Below are positions 26,695-35,900 of a stretch of DNA of 64,000 nucleotides, in pieces. The position numbers and the translations under genes were made by a program. The notes under the pieces are model-generated. The model searched no databases and was not told where the DNA came from. It worked only from the letters and a program-made list of their open reading frames with translations. Source of the DNA: an uncultured Clostridia bacterium (GTDB lineage Bacteria; Bacillota; Clostridia; Lachnospirales; Lachnospiraceae). Location of the stretch: positions 62,001 to 126,000 of the forward strand of contig CAMIZL010000002.1 in the NCBI GenBank assembly GCA_946403295.1, read 5' to 3'. Numbering within the stretch: position 1 is the first letter of the stretch; each line of letters begins with the position of its first letter.

Positions 26695-27108
26695 TCAAAC
26701 GCTCTCGATCTTTACAGCCGTAGCGGTGTCCTCTTTGGCCTCAACACTGAAAACAAGCTTTCCTCCGAGGTTGGTCTTCATACGACCTGCGCTCACGGAA
26801 TCGATAAACACTTCGTATTCCTTATCAGGCTCGAGCTCAAGAGTGATCTGGGCATCTTCTTTGCCTGTCACGCTGAACGATGTGACATTGCCGTCTGTCT
26901 TAAAATTGAATACGGATGTTCCGGGAACGGACTCATAAACGAAAAGTCCGTTCTTCTCGAGTTTTGTGATCTCGTAGAATGTCTTTACTTTATACAGATC
27001 GCCTTCATGGGCAAAGTCCGAAACTTTTGATTTCTCAGGAAGTGTAAAATTACCGAAGCTGAGTGTCCCGTCCTTTTCTTTTGCGATAAGCGATTCTACT
27101 GTTTTCAT
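26695..27108 (-). CDS. Hypothetical protein, beta-rich
   Basis: A 137-residue protein without signal peptide, membrane segments or a family I recognise. The first 60 residues are mixed charged sequence (LSFGNFTLPEKSKVSDFAHEGDLYKVKTFY). The rest alternates polar and hydrophobic residues in a way that suggests a beta sandwich (ITLELEPDKEYEVFIDSVSAGRMKTNLGGKLVFSVE). A GGAGG ribosome site and a good promoter upstream support it as a real gene. It is first in a unit with radA and the beta-propeller gene. Confidence 0.75.
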   Translation of the reverse strand: MKTVESLIAKEKDGTLSFGNFTLPEKSKVSDFAHEGDLYKVKTFYEITKLEKNGLFVYESVPGTSVFNFKTDGNVTSFSVTGKEDAQITLELEPDKEYEVFIDSVSAGRMKTNLGGKLVFSVEAKEDTATAVKIESV

Positions 27109-27161
27109 CAGATTCCTCCTCTTTAGAAGCGGTAAAAAATTTTCTGTTTAAATCGATTAAT

Positions 27162-27190
27162 AGTTTATCATATGGACATTAAAACGTCAA
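27162..27190 (-). promoter_or_regulatory. Sigma-A-like promoter for the hypothetical-radA unit
   Basis: On the minus strand TTGACG (27190-27185), a 17-base spacer and TAAACT (27167-27162), about 50 bases before the hypothetical gene and just after the clpC stop. Confidence 0.6.
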
Positions 27191-27202
27191 AGAGAAGAAA
27201 AC

Positions 27203-29647
27203 TTAACGTTTCTTAAATATTGTCCTTTTTTTGTTCTGATCGTAGCATACGAGAAGCGAGCTTCCTTTTGCCACCGTTCCGTCAAGGATCTTCTCCGCGA
27301 GCATGTCTTCAAGCTCGGTCTGGATTGCGCGTCTTAACGGTCTTGCTCCGTATTTTTCGTCGAATCCCTTCTCGGCTATGAATTCCGTAAAGGTCTTGTC
27401 GATCTTTATCTTGATCTGCATCTCCTCGAGTGCTCTCTTGGCAACCGCTCCCGCCATGATCCCGACGATCTCCTTGATCTCTTCCTTGCTGAGTGCATGG
27501 AATACGATGGTCTCGTCGATCCTGTTGAGGAATTCGGGCTTAAAGAGCTTGCGGACCTCATCCATAACGCCTTCCTGCATCTTTTTGTAGTCGGCTTCGG
27601 AATCGGCATCGGAAGCAAATCCGAGTGTCTTGGGCGATATGATCCTTTGGGCACCCGCATTTGATGTCATGATGATGACGCTGTTCTTAAAGCTTATCTT
27701 ACGTCCCTGCGCATCGGTCACGTGACCGTCATCAAGTACCTGAAGAAGGAGGTTGAATACATCGGGGTGAGCCTTTTCGATCTCGTCGAAGAGGACAACG
27801 CTGTAGGGATGTCTTCTGATCTTCTCGCTGAGCTGACCGCCTTCATCATATCCGACATATCCGGGAGGCGAACCGATCATCTTCGATACGCTGTGCTTTT
27901 CCATATATTCGGACATGTCAACTCTTATCATGGCGTCTTCCGTTCCGAACAATGCTTCGGCAAGCGCCTTTGAAAGCTCGGTTTTTCCGACGCCCGTAGG
28001 TCCGAGGAAAAGGAACGATCCGATCGGACGGTTCGGGTCTTTAAGGCCGACCCTTCCTCTTCTGATGGCCTTCGAAAGTGCCGTTACGGCCTCCTGCTGA
28101 CCGATAACACGCTTATGGAGGATCTCTTCGAGCTTCATGAGCTTTTCGCTCTCTTCCTCCTCAAGCTTCTTTACGGGGATCTTTGTCCATCCCGCCACAA
28201 CCTCGGCGACTTCCGAGAATGTTACTTCAAGAGTATTGTCCCTGCGAAGGGCTTCCTGCTCTTCCTCAAGCTTCTGCTTCTCACGGCGAAGTCTGTTCTG
28301 CTTTCTCTTAACGGCCGCTGCCTCTTCAAACGCTTCGTTGACGATGGCATTTTCTTTTTCCTCATCGAGCGCCCTGAGCTTCTCGTCGATCTTCCTGATC
28401 TTGGGAGCGGTGCCGTAAGCCGAGAGCGCAAGTCTCGATGACGCCTCGTCCATAAGGTCGATCGCTTTGTCGGGAAGGAAACGATCCGAGATATATCTGT
28501 TCGAAAGCTTTACGCAAGCCTCGATAGCTTCGTCCGTTATAGTCACGTGGTGATGATCTTCATATGCCTTTCTGATACCCTTCAGTATAAGGATCGAATC
28601 CTCGGGTGAAGGCTCTTCAACGGTAACGGGCTGGAATCTTCTCTCGAGCGCGGGATCCTTTTCGATGTGCTTTCTGTATTCGTCAAGGGTCGTAGCGCCG
28701 ATAAGCTGAAGCTCTCCGCGCGAAAGCGAAGGCTTGAGGATGTTTGACGCATCGAGTGCGCCTTCCGCTCCGCCCGCTCCGATGATCGTATGCAATTCGT
28801 CAAGGAAAAGGATAACGTTTCCGGCGTTTATGACCTCAGCGATAACGCGCTTTATCCTCTCCTCGAATTCTCCCCTGTATTTAGAACCCGCTACCATACC
28901 CGAAAGATCGAGCGTTACGAGCCTGTGTCCCTTGATCGTATCGGGAACGTCCCCGTTTGTTATCCTTTGGGCAAGTCCTTCAACTATGGAAGTCTTTCCG
29001 ACTCCGGGCTCACCTACAAGGCAGGGGTTGTTCTTGGTACGTCTCGAAAGGATCTGGATAACTCTTTCGATCTCGGTCGCTCTGCCGATAACGGGGTCGA
29101 GTTTACGCTCCGACGCAAGTTTTGTGAGATCCCTGCTGTACTGATCGAGCGTGGGCGTTGCCGAAAGGTTTCTGCCCTGCGAAGCCTTCATTTGGTTCTT
29201 TGCTTTATGAACGTCGACACCCATGGCCGTCAAAAGGTCGATATAGATCTTCTGTATGTTCACTCCGACCGTATTGAGAAGTCTTACGGCGATACAATCG
29301 CTCTCGCGCAGAAGTCCGATGAGCATATGCTCCGTTCCCACTCTTGCAGCGCGCATGCTTGCGGCTTCCGCAAAAGCATTGTCGAGAACCTTGCGTGCGC
29401 GGGGAGTGAGCTTTTCGGCCTCCGCGTAGCTGACTCCCGACTTGGGAGTGATGAGCTGGTTTATGAGTTCGATGATCTTTTCCTCATCGACAAGATTCTC
29501 CTCAAGAACTCTGCCCGCAACTCCGCCCGAACGTAAAAGGCCGATAAGCAGATGCTCGGTGCCGATCCCTCCGTGTCCGAACGTTGCGGCAGCCTGTGTT
29601 GCCTGATTGAGCGCGAGTCGCGCATGATCGGTAAATTTGTATTCCAT
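27203..29647 (-). CDS. clpC: ClpC-type AAA+ unfoldase
   Basis: ATP-driven unfoldase that feeds proteins to ClpP; 814 residues. The N-terminal domain has two repeats, each with GTEH (GIGTEHLLIGLL and VGTEHMLIGLL), positions known in Bacillus ClpC to bind phospho-arginine. The first ATPase has Walker A GEPGVGKTS. A coiled middle domain carries the UVR-like stretch (FEEAAAVKRKQNRLRREKQ), the ClpC hallmark. The second ATPase has GPTGVGKTE. It starts three bases after the mcsB stop, in one unit with mcsA and mcsB. Confidence 0.96.
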   Translation of the reverse strand: MEYKFTDHARLALNQATQAAATFGHGGIGTEHLLIGLLRSGGVAGRVLEENLVDEEKIIELINQLITPKSGVSYAEAEKLTPRARKVLDNAFAEAASMRAARVGTEHMLIGLLRESDCIAVRLLNTVGVNIQKIYIDLLTAMGVDVHKAKNQMKASQGRNLSATPTLDQYSRDLTKLASERKLDPVIGRATEIERVIQILSRRTKNNPCLVGEPGVGKTSIVEGLAQRITNGDVPDTIKGHRLVTLDLSGMVAGSKYRGEFEERIKRVIAEVINAGNVILFLDELHTIIGAGGAEGALDASNILKPSLSRGELQLIGATTLDEYRKHIEKDPALERRFQPVTVEEPSPEDSILILKGIRKAYEDHHHVTITDEAIEACVKLSNRYISDRFLPDKAIDLMDEASSRLALSAYGTAPKIRKIDEKLRALDEEKENAIVNEAFEEAAAVKRKQNRLRREKQKLEEEQEALRRDNTLEVTFSEVAEVVAGWTKIPVKKLEEEESEKLMKLEEILHKRVIGQQEAVTALSKAIRRGRVGLKDPNRPIGSFLFLGPTGVGKTELSKALAEALFGTEDAMIRVDMSEYMEKHSVSKMIGSPPGYVGYDEGGQLSEKIRRHPYSVVLFDEIEKAHPDVFNLLLQVLDDGHVTDAQGRKISFKNSVIIMTSNAGAQRIISPKTLGFASDADSEADYKKMQEGVMDEVRKLFKPEFLNRIDETIVFHALSKEEIKEIVGIMAGAVAKRALEEMQIKIKIDKTFTEFIAEKGFDEKYGARPLRRAIQTELEDMLAEKILDGTVAKGSSLLVCYDQNKKRTIFKKR

Positions 29648-29650
29648 AGC

Positions 29651-30715
29651 TTAATCCTCTTTTTCGGTTATTATCTTTGGAAGTTTCTTTCTGATGTATG
29701 CAGCCCTTATGCTGTCGATGCTGAGCTCTCTGTCAACACCGGGGTTGGTGCAGAGTAACATGGCGGGCTGTATCTCAAGCATGAGCCGGTGGATATCAAA
29801 GCTTAAGTCCGCAGGCTCGATGATGCCCAAAAATCTTCCGAGCTCTATCTGTGCCAAAAGCGTCATCGCATCCTTAAGTTCAAGCGTTCTCGCATACTTG
29901 AGCACTCCGTACGAACGGAACACCTTGTCCTCGACCTCGGCGCGGTTTCTTTCGTACCACTCGCGTCTGAGCTTTTTCTCGAGGTCCGTGATCTGTCCCA
30001 CAACGAGCTCAAGGCTCTCGAATATATCGGATTCCGAAAGGCCGATGGTCTTCCGGTTGCAGACCCTGTGCAGATATCCCGGGCTCTTGACACCGTCTCC
30101 GTACACGCCCTTGAGCATAAGCCCGAACCTTGCGATCTCGGTTTCGATCGCTGCGAGCTTACCGCTTATGGTGATGGCGGGAAGGAACAAAAGATACGAG
30201 GCCTTAAGACCCGTTCCCACATCGGCGAGACTGCTTGTGAGATAGCCGTATTTTTCTCCGTATGCGTATTCAAATCTCGAATCGATCATGTCATCGACCC
30301 TGTTGGCAAGCGTTGCGATCTTCTTCATGTTTCCGCCGACGGTTATGGCGGCGATCCTGATATGATCGCGTCCGTTGATCATGATGCTCACGGATTCGTC
30401 CTCGGAGAGGATCAGACCGGTTGCCTGCTCTTTCGAGTAGAGATCAGGGCTTATCGCATGAGATTCGAGGAGTACTTCCTTTTCTGCCGGTGTGAGCTTA
30501 TTTACATCGCAGGAATAATAAGGCTTGTTTTCTCTTCCCTCGATCTCTTTTCTGAATGTCCTGACCTTGTCCACAAGCTTTTGGGCATCGGCGTCGGAAA
30601 GCATCCTTCCGAAATTGTATCCCGTGAGGTTTCTGGCGAGCCTTACACGGCTCGAAACGATCACATCATCATGGTCATTTCTTTCCATGTACCACTTTGT
30701 TATCTTTTTTTTCAT
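29651..30715 (-). CDS. mcsB: McsB-like protein-arginine kinase homologue with altered active site
   Basis: Homologue of the ATP:guanido phosphotransferase that marks proteins with phospho-arginine for ClpCP; 354 residues, normal length. The nucleotide-binding SSRVRLARNL (21-30) and the fold are kept, including KGVYGDG and the C-terminal RDXXRA-like region. Two catalytic motifs are changed. The NEEDH loop reads NGRDH (114-118), and the S-C-P-T-N-V-G-T-G-L motif reads SSLADVGTGL (161-170), so the active-site cysteine is serine. It may be a pseudokinase. The start overlaps the end of mcsA by 41 bases. Confidence 0.88.
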   Translation of the reverse strand: MKKKITKWYMERNDHDDVIVSSRVRLARNLTGYNFGRMLSDADAQKLVDKVRTFRKEIEGRENKPYYSCDVNKLTPAEKEVLLESHAISPDLYSKEQATGLILSEDESVSIMINGRDHIRIAAITVGGNMKKIATLANRVDDMIDSRFEYAYGEKYGYLTSSLADVGTGLKASYLLFLPAITISGKLAAIETEIARFGLMLKGVYGDGVKSPGYLHRVCNRKTIGLSESDIFESLELVVGQITDLEKKLRREWYERNRAEVEDKVFRSYGVLKYARTLELKDAMTLLAQIELGRFLGIIEPADLSFDIHRLMLEIQPAMLLCTNPGVDRELSIDSIRAAYIRKKLPKIITEKED

Positions 30716-31307
30716 TTTCGAGTTCCTTTATCTTGTCGCGAAGCTTGGCTGCGAGCATGTAATCTTCTTTTTCAACGGCATCCTGTAACTGAAGCTTTAA
30801 CAGTTCGACACTCGACGATCTCTTCTTTGCCGAGCCCTTTGTTCCGATGCCTTTCGACGAGGGTCCCTTTTTCGGCTTTGCGGCGAAATCGCCGGGCTTG
30901 TCCGGATCAAAGACATGTGCGTTGGAAGGGATCTTGCCGACATGCGATGTACCGGGCTGAACGGCTTTTAACTGCCTCTCGATGACCATGGAGAACGTTC
31001 CGTAGCAGTCGGGACACCCGAGAAGCCTTTCCTTCATGAACGACGAAAATGTCATCCCGCATGTCGGGCACACGGCTTCTTCGTGCTCGTTCGGAGTCCT
31101 GCTTTCGATGTACCTTTCCATATAGCTCGAGAGTATACCGGAAAGGATACTTCCCATAGGGACATCGCTTTTGTTCATCTTTCCCTGTCCCTCGCGGTTC
31201 ATCTTTGCGGCGCACACATCGCAAAAGCACCTTTGGGTCTTTTCCCCGTTGATCACTTCCGTGTATATGATCGTCGCTTTATTCTTATGGCAAATGTCAC
31301 ATATCAT
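30675..31307 (-). CDS. mcsA: McsA-like zinc protein, activator of McsB
   Basis: Adaptor of 210 residues. The N-terminal part has zinc-binding pairs CDIC (3-6), CDVC (29-32), CPTC and CPDC (near 78 and 96). A basic, Ser/Lys-rich linker leads to a C-terminal UVR motif (LKLQLQDAVEKEDYMLAAKLRDKIKELE). In Bacillus McsA activates McsB. The gene overlaps both neighbours: the surface-protein gene before it and mcsB after it. No ctsR gene precedes it. Confidence 0.92.
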   Translation of the reverse strand: MICDICHKNKATIIYTEVINGEKTQRCFCDVCAAKMNREGQGKMNKSDVPMGSILSGILSSYMERYIESRTPNEHEEAVCPTCGMTFSSFMKERLLGCPDCYGTFSMVIERQLKAVQPGTSHVGKIPSNAHVFDPDKPGDFAAKPKKGPSSKGIGTKGSAKKRSSSVELLKLQLQDAVEKEDYMLAAKLRDKIKELENEKKDNKVVHGKK

Positions 31308-32637
31308 TCTTTTTACCCCTTGTAGCCCGTTTTCTTGTTCCGCCGGTTCCCCGTTTACCCGAAGTGCCTCTGTTTCTGAAGATGAGTCTGATGACTATGA
31401 TGAGCAACAGCATGCATACTCCGGAAAGTACCGCGATCACCGTTGTGAGAGTGCTGATCGATTTCTCGTATGCCTCGGGATCAGGCAGCTTCTCATCGGT
31501 CACTTCTTTTTCAGCGCCGGTCTCCGCGGGAGCACCGCCCGATGTAAGGCCGTATCTCTGGATCGTTTTTTCTATCCTGTCATAAACGTAAAGACCGGGT
31601 TCACTGCCTTCCTTGCAAAGGATGAGCAGCAGGTATTCGGGAGTCCCATCCGGTACGGGAGAAAACGCGGTTATCGTATATCCGCTTATAAGGATCGACG
31701 TTTTGTAATAGCCGTCGGGAACCTTTACTGTACCCTCCGTCTCCATCATTTGGTATTGCGTATCGGCAACGAGTATGATCTTGTCGTCCTTTTGGGTAAC
31801 ATAGAAGGCCTGAGCGTGCCCCGTGTCTGCCGTGGGCTCTGCCTTCGGTTCATCATCTTTCTCCGCTCCGTCTTCTTCAGCCGCGGCGTTTTCTTCCTCC
31901 GAAGCCTCGTCCCTGATGCAGTAAATAACATATTTGATCTCGGTTCCGTCGGGTGCCGATACAACGACCGTGATACGGTTGTTGCCGACCTTGAGATCGT
32001 CCGCGCCCTCAACTCTGACCGATGCGACGGGATCGTTCGCTATTGCGGAAACCGCAAGCTTTGTTACGCTGTTTTCTACATGAACCGTATAATCTTTGAT
32101 CTGCGGATCGAACGAGGGGGACAGAACCGCGCTTCCTACTTTGAGTTCCGCAAGAGTCGCGTCCGATGATGCCGTCGTTCCCGCAAAGACCGAAAGAGTG
32201 AGGGGCTGTGACGAAACGGACATCGGCATATCCTCATCCGCATCATAGATCTCGGGATTGTTTCCTAACGAGAATTTTCCGTCTCCCATCCCTGCGGCCT
32301 GGAAATACAGCAGATAGTCTCTCTTTGTACTGTATGTCGATGTGCCGGAATCACTGATCTTTAAGACGCCTTCGCCTCCGAACACACAATCGGGTCCGGT
32401 GACATATTCAAAAACGTTGCTGTTGTATGATATATAAAGTTCCACCGCACCGAGCTCGACATCCGCACTCAGCGAGAGCCTGAGCTTCAACATGTCCTCA
32501 ACCCTGATATTGGTATCGGGCGATACTTTTTCAAACGAAGCCGATACACTGGCGGCCTGCGCCTGCTTTGACGGCAGCATCGACACCATCGCGGCCGCCA
32601 ATATCATAACGGCTGCCAGAGCCTTCACCTTTTTCAT
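31297..32637 (-). CDS. Membrane-anchored protein with cohesin-like and cadherin-like domains
   Basis: Surface protein of 446 residues. A signal peptide covers about residues 1-29. A cohesin-like beta sandwich follows to about 150 (LRLSLSADVELGAVELYISYNSNVFEYV). Next is a cadherin-like beta-sandwich domain at about 160-240 (LSPSFDPQIKDYTVHVENS, VVVSAPDGTEIKYVIYCI). A charged linker, a third globular part, a membrane segment near 400-425 and a basic tail end the protein. It overlaps mcsA by 11 bases. The neighbouring SH3/glucosaminidase protein has a similar cadherin-like domain, so both may act at the wall. Confidence 0.78.
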   Translation of the reverse strand: MKKVKALAAVMILAAAMVSMLPSKQAQAASVSASFEKVSPDTNIRVEDMLKLRLSLSADVELGAVELYISYNSNVFEYVTGPDCVFGGEGVLKISDSGTSTYSTKRDYLLYFQAAGMGDGKFSLGNNPEIYDADEDMPMSVSSQPLTLSVFAGTTASSDATLAELKVGSAVLSPSFDPQIKDYTVHVENSVTKLAVSAIANDPVASVRVEGADDLKVGNNRITVVVSAPDGTEIKYVIYCIRDEASEEENAAAEEDGAEKDDEPKAEPTADTGHAQAFYVTQKDDKIILVADTQYQMMETEGTVKVPDGYYKTSILISGYTITAFSPVPDGTPEYLLLILCKEGSEPGLYVYDRIEKTIQRYGLTSGGAPAETGAEKEVTDEKLPDPEAYEKSISTLTTVIAVLSGVCMLLLIIVIRLIFRNRGTSGKRGTGGTRKRATRGKKNDM

Positions 32638-32797
32638 CCCTGCATTTCCCCTTACATGTAAATTCTTATTTATTCGCCGGTGCGCTCCCCAACGTGGATC
32701 TCACATTCACCGGCTTCTCTTTTATTCGCCTGTTGTTGCGCTTTTTCCGGCGGTCGTTTTCCGTCTTATGTCGTACCGTCCCCCCGTAGTTGCGCCA

Positions 32798-32943
32798 TCA
32801 CTCAGTATTTGTGCCGTCACCTGTGACAGTACTGTCCCCGTTTGTCGTGCCGTCTCCCGGATTTGTGCCGTCACTCCGTAGTTATGCCGTCACCTGTGAC
32901 AGTACTGTCCCCGTTTGCTGTGCCGTCTCCCGAAATTGTACCG
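32798..32943. repeat. 73-bp tandem duplication across the end of the SH3/glucosaminidase gene
   Basis: Two copies start at 32798 and 32871. Each holds the sequence for GDSTVTGDG...TE and a stop. Since 73 is not a multiple of three, the second copy lies in another frame and is read only after the first stop. It is an extension of the Gly-Asp-Gly coding repeats at the 3' end of the gene. Confidence 0.88.
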
Positions 32944-35900
32944 TCACCAGAAGTTGCGCCGTCACCTGCGGCAGCGCCGTCTCCCGTAGTTGTACCGTCA
33001 CCCGATGCTGCGCCGTCTCCCGAAATTGTACCGTCACCAGAAGTTGCGCCGTCACCGGCGGCTGTGCCGTCTCCCGTAGTTGTACCGTCACCCGATGCTG
33101 CGCCGTCACCTGCGGCAGCGCCGTCTCCCGTAGTTGTACCGTCACCGGCGTTTACTCCGTCGTCCGGGGTCGAACCGTTTCCGTCAGGGGTTCCCTCGCC
33201 CGAATCTGCACCGTCCGTGTTTGTTTCGTCGGGGTTCTTATTTTCCTTATCCTTCTTTTTGCCGCTCTCACGGTAAATGTTTATCACAAATTCCTTGATA
33301 TCGCCGTTCTGTGCCTGTACCGATACGACGATCCTGTTCATTCCGTCGGAAAGGGTCGCTTTCTTGTCGCTTATGACTTTTGCGAGTGAACTTACGGGTG
33401 TTGCCGAGATCTTGATCTCGTCAACATCACCTTCAACAACGATCGAATACTCTTCATCCGACGAGTTGTTGAGCGTGGGAGTAAGTGAAAGCTTGTTGCC
33501 GTCCTGATCGGACAATTTCAAAGTCTTGAGCCAGTTGTTCGGATTGTCCTTATGAGCGGGATAAGGTGCCGCTGTCTCGGGCATATCGAGATAAACGGGG
33601 ATATAAAATACGATAGGTGTCCCCGCAGGATCCTCATAAGCGGTAAAGACTCTTTTCCCTTCAGCCCACGGTGCTTCCACGTTTGCCATATATTGATGCA
33701 TATATGTGCTTGTGGAGGTGGTATTGAACTTTTGAAGGTAGATCGTGTTCTGTCCGCGGTTTATGTAATTGCTGCCGATATAGAACGCGCCGCCGATAAT
33801 GGAACGAAGCTGGTTGTTCCAGGGGATCAGACAGTTGATGTTGGTCTGATTGTTTGCAGATCCGTCACGGGCAAACTTAAGACCGTTCTTGATCGCTCCG
33901 CCCGGCTCGGTGCTGTGATAAGCGCCGATGTTGTAATAATTGTAAAGGCCTTCATATCCCTTTACGGTACCTGTAACGCTGTTACTCATGTTCGTTGCGC
34001 CGAGCGTGACTTCCTGCTTGACGCGGGAAGCGAGATGGAGCGGGCTCACGCCGGAATACTCGGCAGCCATAAGGAACGTATCGGTGAAAGAGATCGTTCT
34101 TTTATAGCCTTCGGGATCGACATATTTGTATTCCGTACCGTTCATCGCGGTGTTCTTTAAAATGCCGTTCACGGCGTCGGCTCCCTGCGTTAGAGGTGAA
34201 TATGCAAGAAGCTCAAACTGGAAGATCGTGTCCTGCGCAAGGAAGTTGCGCGGGTCCATATAATACTCAATCGCATCGCGCGAAGCCGTAACCCAGGTAG
34301 AACCGTCAAAGACTACAAAAGTGTCTGTTTTGTAGCTGTAGGCTCCGGGGTCAAGTGACTTCCACTCGATGCTCTTGGAATTGGGTATGAGATTTTTCCC
34401 GACTATCGATTCGTTGTCGATGGCGTCCTTCCACGTAAGTCCGGTGTGAAAGGCCTTAAATTCCCAAAGAGGATATTGCTCGTGAAGAGCTCTTAAGGGC
34501 TCCTTATAGCTTTCCGGGAAGCCTTCGGCCGCAAGCTTCGCTTCAAAGCTGCCGCCCGTGAGACCGATGAGTGCCTCTTCATCCTCTTTGCTCATGAGCT
34601 TGAGCGAAGGGTCGGGAGCCACATGCTCTTTTGAAATATATCCTCTGTACTCTTTACCGCCGTACATGACACGCACGTTGCACCAAAGCGTATCGCCTTC
34701 GAGGACTGTATCGAGAACCTCGAGCGAATCACCCGTATAGATCATGACCGGATTGTCTTTGCCGTCCCTGATGACGGGGGTTGCCCATGCGGGAGACTCA
34801 TGCATCATGAGCGCCGGTGCATTGACAGCAACGGCATTTGCTCCCTCAAACGCATATACTATCCTGACTTCTGTCCCGTCGAGCTCCTCTACCTTGCTCA
34901 CTTCCTCGATAGGAACGATGAAACGTACCGAATACTTGGGCACGACACTCGAGAAATTAAGGTCTGTCGTAAGGATGAATCCCGAATAGACATTTTCGTT
35001 TACGGTATATGTGACTTCAAAGTACTTCCTGCCCGAAGCATCCGTCTTTTCGCCGATGATCGTTACCGCCTCGTTCTTCGCGATCTTAAGCTTCTTTTTC
35101 TTTATGTTCTTAACGACCGTCTTTTTGTCGGGGTTTACCTTGAGTGTCTGTTTGTCGTATTTGGTTACCGCCGTGATACCGCCCGTGTAATCGAGCTCAA
35201 GATAGTCTTCAACGACATACCCGACCTTAAACGAACCCTCCTCCGGCACAACGATCCTGTACCAGTGTGTCTTGGTGGGATTATCGGAATCCTTGTTTGT
35301 CGTGACGGTGACGGAATTGATGACCGTGACCACATCTCCTTTGCTGAGGACGCACATGATATCGCTGCTCTTTTTTGAGAGCTTTCTGACATTGAGCTTC
35401 GATGCCGTAACGGTTCCCGAAATATTAAATTTTGAATTAATTATTCTCTCGACTTCTATGTAACCCTCGGGGATTACTTTCTCGGGCTCTTTTCCGCCCT
35501 TCTCTTCTTTATCGTCTTTTTTGTCTTTGTCGTCTTTTTTGTCTTTGTCGTCCTTTTTGTCTTTGTCGTCCTTTTCGCTCTTGCCGTTATTCCCCGACGT
35601 ATCGCTTCCCTTACCGTCGTCTTCGGATTTTTTGCCGTCCGTACCCGAAGGCACCACAAGATAGCTCTCAAGCTGGGCATCCGACAACTCTGCGACATAA
35701 GCGTCATCCGGAACGGCGATATAGCTTCCGTTAACGAAACCGTTATATTTGTTGCCGTCCTCCGTATAGGTGATGTAATACCAGCCGTCATAAACGGCAT
35801 GAACCGTGACCGTGCTGTCCTTCTTGAGGATAAGGGTCGATGCGCCGTAATCAACCTTTCCGTACGAAGTCGAAGGACCTCTTCTGACATTGAGCTCCAT

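Noticed and set aside
31308-32870. CtsR operator or CIRCE element before mcsA or the surface genes
   Set aside because: No convincing heptad repeat or CIRCE inverted repeat was found by eye.
32790-33389. Plus-strand frames of 144-199 codons
   Set aside because: They are the reverse of the Gly-Asp-Gly repeat tail and its duplicated end.
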